Source of the DNA: Lutjanus erythropterus
Taxonomy: Eukaryota > Chordata > Actinopteri > Lutjaniformes > Lutjanidae
Length of the DNA stretch: 64,000 nucleotides
Assembly (NCBI GenBank): GCA_020091685.1
Contig: CM034595.1
Location: forward strand, 13,010,525 to 13,074,524
Direction of reading: 5' to 3'
The notes below the pieces were generated by a model that ran no database searches, was not told the DNA's origin, and saw only the letters and a program-made list of their open reading frames with translations. This document shows, in pieces, positions 55,878 to 64,000 of this stretch (position 1 is its first letter; every line of letters begins with the position of its first letter). Made by a program: the position numbers and the translations under genes.

Positions 55878-55879
<2 letters not shown>

Positions 55880-56189
55880 TAAAGACAGATAAACACAAAC
55901 TTGAACAAGTGCCTCTTTTATAGACACATCCTGTATATTCATCTAAAAAAACAGGTAAAAATCTGTGTAAGTGACCCACCAAATGTGATTAATATATTTT
56001 CTCTTCTAAAATAATCCACCAAACTTTTAAAGTAAAGTATAATACTGATAACCCTGCAGTTACAGTCTGTTTAAAATTCTGTTTAAAAAATGTAATCTCA
56101 GCCCTACTTCAGAAAACGTTACAAATATAACTCAACTGATTTATCTTCTTTTATTGATTTCCACACATCAGCTAACAAATCCAATAATG

Positions 56190-56475
56190 TGTTTGTTGGA
56201 GTTGGCTTCTGGGACCCTGTGGTGGACAGCAGCACGGCGGCGTGGCAGAGGGTGGGCTCGTCTGTCTGTGTCGGCCTCGGTGCCACGGAGGCCCCAGCAG
56301 GGTCGGGGGGAGCGGGGGCTCAGGGTGCCAGCACAAATGAGATCCATTCATTTCCTCACTTCGGCATATGGTGGCCCATTGTCCTCGGCCACAGAGGCAG
56401 AAGTGATGCAATTTGTTGGCATGTCCTGTCATTTCACAAACTGCCCATCCCACTGAGGCCCTGGCCAGCAGAAGG
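56190..56475. other. GC-rich block overlapping a 171-codon open frame
   Basis: This is among the most GC-rich stretches in the window. The plus frame 56189-56704 (171 codons) is the longest open frame here, but it changes character from G/A/S-rich to AT-rich past 56520, and three other frames overlap it. No domain is recognised. At 56300-56325, GGGTCGGGGGGAGCGGGGG plus CTCAGGG is a quadruplex pattern. Confidence 0.3.
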
Positions 56476-57425
56476 CAAGCAAGGGCAGCTTGTTGTTTCA
56501 CCCAGACCACATCACAACATGAACTGGCAGCAACAGATCACACGCACACCCCCATACATGAGAAAGACATATGTAGTCGTTTACACAAATACTTTGATAA
56601 ACAGGGGAAGAAAGTCAGAAACAACAGGATCAATCAGAGTAAATCTTGCAGAAGATTATAATATACAGTATCTGTGTCAATCCCTGTTGTTTGTCAGGTT
56701 ATAACAAAAGCTTATCCTTGTTTACGGAATAAGATTTAGTCTAATCTTGGCATTAAGACATGATAGCCTCCTTATTTGCATCATGGTATGCAAATGCATC
56801 TGCTTTTGCAAAACAACATGTACAGAGAAACAACAAAACTGCACTTAAAAACAAGAAGTGGAAGTAACCAATTACAACTGCTCAGTTTACTTTACTTAAG
56901 TATTTTTGGGAGGTACTGACACTGTAACAGAGACTCCAGTCTAAAGAATAGTTCATACATTAGGATTCATGATTCATCAAAAAAAGTTTTTATTTTCACT
57001 TTTGTCCTTTTTCACACACTGCCTTTCTTTTGCTCCACTCATCCATGTGAGCACTCTATCCATTCTGCTCTCTCTATTGTATGTATTTCTTTTTGTAACC
57101 TGCTTTTTGTTGGTGCACCCATTTTTCACATGCATGCCTTTTTAATTCCTTTTACCTGTCTCCAAACAAGTACTGTGGCTGCGAAAAAAAGTCCTCAATT
57201 GACACTCCAAAATTGAAAGGAGGTCAAAGAAGCCACATCAAGTAAGTCTGACGCACTTCAGAAGTTCAATCATTTAAAATAATGGGTGTACTTCAGAACA
57301 CACACGCCTTCAGTGCGTTTGGACCTTCAAAATTATAATTCACTCCTGCGATGGCCTACCATTTGAATTAATATCAAAACAAATAACAGTACTGAGGTTG
57401 TTTGCTTGCTGGGTTTGGCTCCCAG
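56476..57425. other. Unique sequence with a short AAGTA-type patch
   Basis: 56875-56920 has GTTTACTTTACTTAAGTATT. No other structure is firm. Confidence 0.35.
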
Positions 57426-57695
57426 AATCCCTAGGGCTGAGTCATGGCTAACAGCAGTTAGCAATTAGTTTAGCAACAAGTAAAGCTATGTTTCCATCAG
57501 GAAACACTGCAAACAACCTCGATACTGTATTCCCCATTGGTCTCAGAGGATGTGTTCATCTGCCATGCTAACAGCTAACAGTTACAGTAAGCTACTTTCA
57601 GCAACAAGTGAGCTAAAGCCCTCTGTCCATTAGGAAAACTCTGTAACAGAGGATATCAGAGGAGAAACTAGAGAATATTTTACTCATAAAATATG
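57426..57695. repeat. Inverted relative of the 18.6/19.0-kb repeat
   Basis: Reverse-complement words match: AACAGAGGATATCAGAGG is the inverse of CCTCTGATRTCC, and AACAGCAGTTAGC with AGCAACAAGTAAAGC corresponds to GCTTTACTTGTTGTTAGC at 19094. Two copies of the TAGCAACAAGT word occur within it, so it too is internally duplicated. Confidence 0.5.
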
Positions 57696-58180
57696 ATCCG
57701 CTTTCACCCAAATCAGTGAGTAAAGTTTAAAAGTTTTTTACCGTGACGTCCAAAGAAACACTCCAGTCCATTGCAGTGAATGGATGTATTCTATCTAAAA
57801 AGTGAGAAAGAATTTCATTAGACACAAATCCAGTAATAGTCATCAACAGTTTTTCCAGAAAAAGACTGAAATATGAGAGAATGTCTACAAAACAACTTTT
57901 TTTTCATATTTGTTAAACACTGATCTCAACTTCATGGTGACTTTAAAATGATATTTTACTACTAAGTACATTTGCAACTTGAATTAAAATCCTTTCTTCT
58001 GCATTTTTATATCTAATTAGGCTAAACAGGTCATGAAAAAGCCATGACATACAGACAAAAAAAAAAAAAAAAAAAAAACAATACTGCAGCAGACACAGGT
58101 GAGTGACCATTATGAGAGCAATGCAGGAGTTGTGAGTCATTTAGACAGAAACAAAAAAACCTTTTGACTGAATAAACATC
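57696..58180. other. AT-rich sequence with a 22-nt poly(A) run
   Basis: Poly(A) occupies 58057-58078, flanked by ACAGAC and CAATACTG. A retroposon tail is possible but no body is recognised. Confidence 0.6.
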
Positions 58181-58189
58181 AACAGCTAA

Positions 58190-58350
58190 AAATAACTTAT
58201 ACTCCAAGTAGTTTTTCAAAAGACTCCTTTATGTTTTTACTTGAGTATTTTTTTTTAACTCCAGTAATTTTACTTGTAGTTGAGTAATTTTTCAGTCACA
58301 GTAGGCTCTACTTGATTACAGATTTTCAGTAGTCTTTCCACCTCTGCTTA
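58190..58350. repeat. AAGTA-type dispersed repeat fragment
   Basis: TTTTTACTTGAGTATTTTT, ACTTGTAGTTGAGTAATTTT, and ACTTGATTACAGATTTTCAG then CTTTCCACCTCTGC. The last string is the usual end of this fish repeat class. Confidence 0.6.
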
Positions 58351-61280
58351 AAGATTAAATCACAACCAATGCAGAAAAAAATATACAGTGAAACTGCAGA
58401 TTTATGAGTGAGAGTGAACTGGGCAGATCACCCTGGGCCTGTTCCTGGTTTCACTATGCCAAGCATGAAGCTACTGTCTGAAAGGAGAGGGGAAGGAGTC
58501 TTGTTTAACTTCCTAAAAAAGCAAACTTTTTGACATGAGGCACAATATAAGCAATGCAGCAGCAGAACGAAGTGTCTAGACATGACTGCATTTAGGTCAG
58601 ACAGAGGAAAACATATGATCACACTGTCATGCACAAAACGATGCTAGTATATGGTGCTGACAGGCCTTTGGGTTGCGGGGTCAAATGTCACTGAACCCAT
58701 TCCACACTGACATTTGTGAGTGTGTGTGTGTATGTCCTGCATCCTCGCTTCACGGCATGGTTTCACTCAATACTGGCCGTGTCAGTTGGAGGTTTGCTGT
58801 TCATTGTCCACACAGCATGCTATCACACCCGTGTGCACGCTCTCTCGGCGTGTGACGGGAACGTGGGCTCTCCACTGATCTCCCGGAGAAGAAATCAACA
58901 AAGGGGAGCACCTTCAGACAGAAGTCAACTTCACTTGAGCCGCTGTGAAGATTGATGACGTTGGTCCCTGTTTCAGTGGGAGTAAGAAACAAGTGGCCCT
59001 CAGAGACTCATTACACCTCAGCAAGATTTGGAGAATGGAGTGACACTGCTCCTGATTACCAGATTCATCATTTCTATTGGTCTGGGTTGTTCTTTCACAA
59101 ATGTCAGCGGGAGAACTTGTTTCATGTCCTGTACTGTAAAGAAAAAAGCAAGAGAAAGAAAGATTCTGGCAAAATGACGTAATGTTTATTTGTCACACAT
59201 AAGACAGTCAGATAATCCATCTTCGTCCCCCCACACAAACATTTAACCAGGCTAGCTGTTGTCCATCTAATACCCCAATCATACATCCCTGACCTCAATC
59301 CTGGCCACACTTTTCTCCATCCCCCTCCCTCCCCCTCCTTCTTCTTCCAGCCACCATGCTGCCATAACCGAGATCCCTCTCCAGCCCTATCCTTAACCCC
59401 ATTTGTACCCTACACCCCCGCCCACCCACCCAAACCTGTCAGGGACCGGCTTCCCATGTCCATCATTGGGTGATGGATGGGGTGGAAGGTCGTCACCCCA
59501 CTCTCCAGAGTTCACCGATCCCATCAGCCATGCAGACACCTCCAAATCATAGTGGGGGGCGTTACTGAAATTATACATTTAGGGAGAACAAACTGGAGCT
59601 TTGCAAAATTTGCTTTTAGAGAGATGTGTCATTGACAATAAGTCATATTTCTGAATGTCACTGGATATCAGGCATTTCTCATACTATTTACCAAGGAAAC
59701 AATGACAGGAGGGATATTTTAAAGTAATGAACAAGCCCTTTTTTGACAGTTTACATTGTGTTTAAGAGTAATCCAGTGATTTAGCAATGCATGCCTATAA
59801 CAGAAGAGGATACAAATTGATGCAGCAGAACAACAGGCATTGCCTTTTTAATAAGAAGTATGCCTCTTGCTTGCAAAAAACCTGGCACTTTCATTACCCA
59901 CAATGCCCTCAGCTGTGTGTGTTTGAATAAAAGCGGGTAATGTTCCCCAGAGCGACAATAGCCTCAAGCAGAAATGACTCTTTTGTAGCTCCTTCTGGAC
60001 CAGAGTCCTAAACTGGGTAACCTGCAGAAAGTTGTGTAATGGGTAAAAAGTTCATTTTTAGAAATTCACCAATACAGGCATGGATGAAAATTGTGGGCAG
60101 ACAGCAGCTGAGAACAAAACTCAATTGTTTATAATAGTTTTATATATTCATATTTTTTTTTTTCCTGGAGAAGTCAGAAATGAAAAGAAGTGTGAAGTAT
60201 TTTTAACATTTAAATTAGCTCATAATATCAAACCTTATCAGCTGCCTGATTTTCCTTTTTTTTTATGTGAACACCTACAACACAACCTTTGTTGATGTCA
60301 GCCCGCTGCTGGCTGTTAGCTAGTTCATCAAAATGGATGACATAAGTGCAAAAATAGCCAGTGGAGAATAGCAAACTGTGTACAATACATAATCAAAGGC
60401 CAAGTTGGACATTTGGAAGAATTTTTGTGCGATCAGAGACAGTAAGGATGTCAATACTGTTTAGAAAAATGAGTGAGTGAAAAGTCAGTGTGTGTTTTAT
60501 CTCAAGATTTGACCTGGAGACAGTTACGGGTAAGGGGTTGGTTCTGGTACTCAGCCTTGTGGGTGCAGGAGGATGCAGGGTTTACAAAGCTGGTCCCTTG
60601 CAGAACTCTGCTCTGGACCTTTAAACAGACTTTAATGTGTAAAATCGGTGGAGTATTTACTTATGGGTTACTAAATCTTATCTGTTGTTACTTGTGCCAG
60701 TCTGGTTCCATGGGGGAAAATCCAAACTCTCGGTACAGATTCTGCAGAGAGTGTACAAGGTGGCAATGAAACAGGCTACACAAGTAAAGGATTGTTGAGT
60801 TCGAATTTTCTGGTGTGAAGATTTATCGTATTTTCCTAACAACAAGACTTCTTCTTATTAAATAGATATCTGACACTCAGTAGAAAAATAGAAATGATTT
60901 GCCGAAAGTGATTTTCCGTAAAGCACAATGAAATTTGATTGCACCCCGGTATAAACGAGTGGAGTGTCTCACCCCTGACTGACCTTAAATTGCCTCTTGA
61001 TGCCTATGGCGCTGTAGCAAAAACAGTAGTCCTATTGGCTCATTTCACATATGTCCTGGTAAACAAAGCTACGGGATATGGTCGGTGTTTCAATTGCTGA
61101 GGAAACCAGAGAAGTCAGATCCAGGATATGTCTGTTCCTAGTTTTCCAGCAACAGCGCACATGGCAGCCAGAGGAGGCTGGGTTTTCTCTCACTCACTCA
61201 TATGATTCAGTCAGAGGGAGACTGACATACTATAAATACACAAGAAAAATAAACAATACACAATAGTGTCAAGCCTCACC
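58351..61280. other. Mostly unique sequence, no gene supported
   Basis: Many 60-98 codon frames occur on both strands without domains. 58670-58960 is GC-richer and complex. 59240-59560 is C-rich with CTTCTTCTTCCAG then CCACCATGC, which looks like an acceptor plus start but leads to an early stop. A 98-codon frame at 60473-60769 has no family that I know. No repeat ends are visible. Confidence 0.35.
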
Positions 61281-61845
61281 ACTGACAGGGGCATAGATCA
61301 ATGTTATTTCCCGCTTTTGCAAAAATACCTAATTCCCCTTATTTAATCAAGCGTCTCCTTTGCTCGGGCCCCTCCAGCTGATTTATGACACCCGCTGCCT
61401 TTATGAGTACCTGTTTCATTTTCTTGTCTCTGCTCTGACACCTAAAGTGATAGGAATTTTATGCTTTTGATAACAATATGAGTTTCACTTTGGCCTGGAA
61501 TTCATGGCCCTGTCAGCGGGCAATAAATAACAGCAGCGCAGCGAAAACATTCACAAGCTTCCACGACAAAGCATCCACCCAATGGGATTTACCTTGGGAT
61601 TGAAGCTATGAATAGAGAAAAAAAAAAAGAAAAACAGAGAGGGCAGCACAGGAGGGGACGTCTATCGGAGGAACGCGGGATCACAGTAAAAGGTCATGTC
61701 AGTGAGAGTGGAAGTGCAAAATGTTTTCCGGTGTCATCTCGTCAGGATTCATAATTGGTGTGCTGTCATATGAGCATTTTGATAATGTCACATGAACATA
61801 AATGCCACGCTGTGACACACTGCTGCCCGGCCATCATAAGTATGT
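61281..61845. promoter_or_regulatory. Candidate conserved noncoding element (strong by eye)
   Basis: A repeat-free complex block with CTTATTTAATCAAGCG, CAGCTGATTTATGACACC, TTTTGATAACAATATG (SOX-like AACAAT), GGCAATAAATAACAGC and ATTCATAATTGGTG. Composition and motif texture are uniform for over 500 bp apart from an A-run at 61618. No ORF of interest. Enhancer identity is an inference. Confidence 0.4.
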
Positions 61846-61849
61846 ACAG

Positions 61850-62225
61850 CAGGGGAGCTCAAACATTTTCATGTCACGGACCCTCAAGTAAAAAAAAATC
61901 ATTACAGGTCATGGGCTCCAATTTGACTTGATCCCAAGGCCCCAGCAGTGTGAAGATTTCTTGTGGCTTCAAGTTAGTTTCCTTGTTTGTGTCTCATTCT
62001 TTAAAGTTGAAATCCTGAAACTTTTCATGAGCTTTCATGAACATTTCATGACTCCAACACATTAGCTCTAAATATGAGACAGTTTTTTCCAAGAACAGCA
62101 GCATCAGTTGTTTCACAATGACATATGTTTCATTTAAGTGACAAAGCCCTCTAGCAGCTGTGGGAATTATGATGGGAGCAAAGCAGGAAGTCAAGTAACT
62201 TTGATATACAACTACTAAAACCCCT
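61850..62225. repeat. CACGGACCC-type hAT-like repeat
   Basis: GGGAGCTCAAACATTTTCAT, GTCACGGACCCTCAAG and TCATGGGCTCCAATTTGACT follow the order of a fish repeat whose start reads 'TTCCCAAACTTTTTCATGTCACGGACCCC'. The right edge near 62220 (CTAAAACCCCTGACC) could be its other end. Class tentative. Confidence 0.5.
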
Positions 62226-62239
62226 GACCAAAACACACA

Positions 62240-62960
62240 CTAATGTCTGGCTTTTCTTCCGATGGGAAATAGTTTTGTTGTTACTCCTGGGTCAAATGAC
62301 TCTGCAGTAGCAACAGGTATCACACATGATTGGTCTGCTAATTTTCACACCTTTTCAGTGGAGACAACATACGCTTGTTGCCTCCATCTGTAAATTCTGC
62401 AACTCTCTTCCTCCTTTTTCATACACGAGTTGCTTGGGTTGACTCAGTTTGACTCATCAGCCCAGCACAGCAGAGTTTGCACCCACTTGAAGGTGTGGTT
62501 GCAAGGTGTGTTAACATTTTATTTCCTATAAATTCCTCACATTAAAAGCCCTCTGTTGTTTTGTTGTCAAAAAGCTGTGAAGCAGCAAAATCAGGAAATA
62601 TTTTTTCTTCAGCAGTAACACGGCACATATACTGCTGAAAGCGAACATGAAGCAAGAAAGTAAGGCAGATGCCTGAAAGTAAAAACAGCAACGCAGGAGA
62701 GAAACTAAATTTCAAAAAGCGCAGAAATTCAGTTAGACGCTACAAAAGTACTGAGAGCTGAACAGAGACTTTTAAAAATGTCTCTGGCACAGACATGGGT
62801 TGAAACTTTGCTTTCCTGTGCACATCAGAAAAAAAACACACAGGCAAACTTTTCTTCCGGCAATGAAGAAAGGTTCAGTCGCCTGTTTTTAGTGAGTTTA
62901 GCCATGCTTGAAAAACCTGTATATACACATTCATTTTGGTGTAAAAACTGTATAAATTTG
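62240..62960. mobile_element. Single-arm copy of the foldback-like family
   Basis: Collinear with 52790-53455: TGTCTGGCTTTT, GATGGGAAA, AAATGACTCTGCAGTAG, TTTCAC-CCTTTTCAG, GTTGCCTCCA, GTTTGCACCC-CTTGAAGGTG, then the arm (ATTCAGTTAGACGCTACAAA, ACTTTTAAAAATGTCT, AAACCTGTATATA). It carries about 60 bp of extra sequence near 62400-62460 (ACTCAGTTTGACTCATC). The left inverted arm is missing. Confidence 0.7.
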
Positions 62961-62989
62961 CATAGGCGTCTGACTGACTCAACAAAACA

Positions 62990-63060
62990 TCAGACTTACC
63001 TAACCCTAACCACAATGTTTCCCTAACCTTAACAAAGTATTTATTTTAAACCCACTGGCA
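62990..63060. repeat. TAACCCTAACC-type repeat fragment
   Basis: CCTAACCCTAACCACAATG then TTTCCCTAACCTTAACAAAG. Best match to 9020-9055. Confidence 0.55.
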
Positions 63061-64000
63061 TCATCCAGTGAATTCACAAATGTTCTGAAATGAAAAGGCT
63101 CTGTTTCCAAACATGGCGCAAAAGGGTGGTCCCTTGGTTAAATGTTAAGCTTGAAATATGTGACGTGTCTGGAATGGTGATGCTCCTCTGTGAGTCACTG
63201 CATCAAACCCGCCCCTAATTAAATAAATGGTGTTGATTGGCCAGACCAAATCCAAGGTTGCTCCAAATCTGTTTGAACTGTTGCCAGATGTATCTGCCCA
63301 AGAAAATTAAATATGCACAAAATCATCTGGTTCCCAGATTACCACAAAAAGATGACCTTTCTATAATCTTAACCAAGTCATTTTTGTTCCTGCACCTCAC
63401 TAAACCTTAAATATCACATTGTCACATTATAAAACAAAATGTATTTTTCAACAGTGATTTGTAATGGCTTTGGAAGGCACAGGCAAAGGATCTCATCGTG
63501 TCAATCAGAAGACCCTTCCATGTGATGCTCTAGGGGGCATGGGCAAACAACATATTTTTTTTGTTTGATTTGGGTGACTTGTTGTAAATGTACAGTAGTA
63601 GTTTTCATTTTTAGTGGCAGAGTCCTCCATTCTCTTGTGGGATTCAAGTTGCCTATCTATGCAAAAGGGATTCACAGGAAACAATGCATGTATGTAAGTC
63701 GGCATTTCTGTTTGTAATTTTCTCTCTCATTGACATTACTCTCCTAACGTCATATTGCAGCTGCATTAAGTTAGTGCTCATGCATAGATACACCAGTTGT
63801 TCCTCTGTTGTATTCCTGACAAAGAAGCTGCACAGCGAGTCCTGTACTATTAAACCACCGACTAACCACAGGTGTCACCAAGTCAACCAGAACTAAAATC
63901 TTAAGGATTATATTTGGTGAACACATTTCTTATTTTGCTGGTGATCCATTCAGAAACCCCTGGAGTAACCAGGAGCAACACCCCAAGAGGCTTCGAGTGC
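63061..64000. other. Unique or degenerate repeat sequence
   Basis: 63150-63310 may be an old repeat (CCCGCCCCTAATTAAATAAA, GATTGGCCAGACC). Frames of 66 and 70 codons at 63505-63896 have no domain. The window ends in unannotated sequence. Confidence 0.35.

Noticed and set aside
59340..59365. Acceptor plus Kozak-like CCACCATG as a first exon
   Set aside because: The frame opened by this ATG stops after three codons (CTG CCA TAA).
1..64000. tRNA, rRNA, snRNA or known microRNA genes
   Set aside because: I looked for conserved cores (for example the tRNA B-box GGTTCGA pattern, the U6 start and common microRNA seeds in hairpins) and found none convincing. A covariance-model search would be decisive.
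1..64000. CRISPR-like arrays or prokaryotic defence or phage genes
   Set aside because: Repeats are dispersed transposons or simple tandem units without spacer architecture. The composition and repeat content are vertebrate.

Overview
The window looks like AT-rich intergenic or intronic DNA from a ray-finned fish, probably a percomorph-type teleost. The reasons are the long pure (TG)n tracts, many degenerate DNA-transposon fragments of kinds I recognise from fish genomes, and short islands of higher complexity rich in homeodomain-like TAATTA words between repeats. No open reading frame belongs to a recognised host gene. Almost all ORFs are 60-120 codon chance frames, or frames opened by CA/TG microsatellites. 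There is no operon, CRISPR array, rRNA or tRNA that I can support.

The only candidate host coding sequence is a short minus-strand segment at 51069-51198. It has a strong splice-acceptor-like boundary, 42 codons and a stop, so it could be the last coding exon of a gene entering from the right. I do not recognise the protein.

Mobile DNA is the main explainable content. T2/Kolobok-like elements with TTAAAGG ends lie at 13877-15405 (split by a Tc1/mariner fossil), 33365-33686, 34122-34490 and 46364-47730. Long-inverted-arm elements lie at 44198-44990 and 52300-53455, and single-arm relatives of the second occur at 20295-20510 and 62240-62960. Other TIR elements are at 20150-20826, 37608-37925, 39044-39798 (with an internal tandem array) and 41155-42015. 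A hAT-like interspersed repeat occurs at 9480-9695 and 17004-17330. AAGTA-type, TAACCCTAACC-type and other degenerate repeats recur throughout. The family names rest on terminal motifs and remembered consensus features, not on a search.

Tandem DNA includes six main TG/AC microsatellites, a 33-bp minisatellite near 43.75 kb, an irregular minisatellite near 54.8 kb, and duplications of about 361 and 369 bp near 25.6 and 18.7 kb. G-rich runs with quadruplex potential occur near 18.07, 25.2, 38.55, 51.5, 53.76, 55.67 and 56.3 kb.

Between repeats there are compositionally complex blocks that could be conserved regulatory elements. The best by eye are at about 2.2, 11.3, 15.7, 17.6, 21.3, 30.0, 32.45, 45.6, 54.0 and 61.3 kb. 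This is suspicion from texture only and needs an alignment. I found no convincing previously undescribed biological system. The most useful leads are the candidate exon, the nested and foldback transposons, a near-perfect 24-bp hairpin at 35.11 kb and a repeat carrying clustered nuclear-receptor half-sites at 35.26-35.42 kb.
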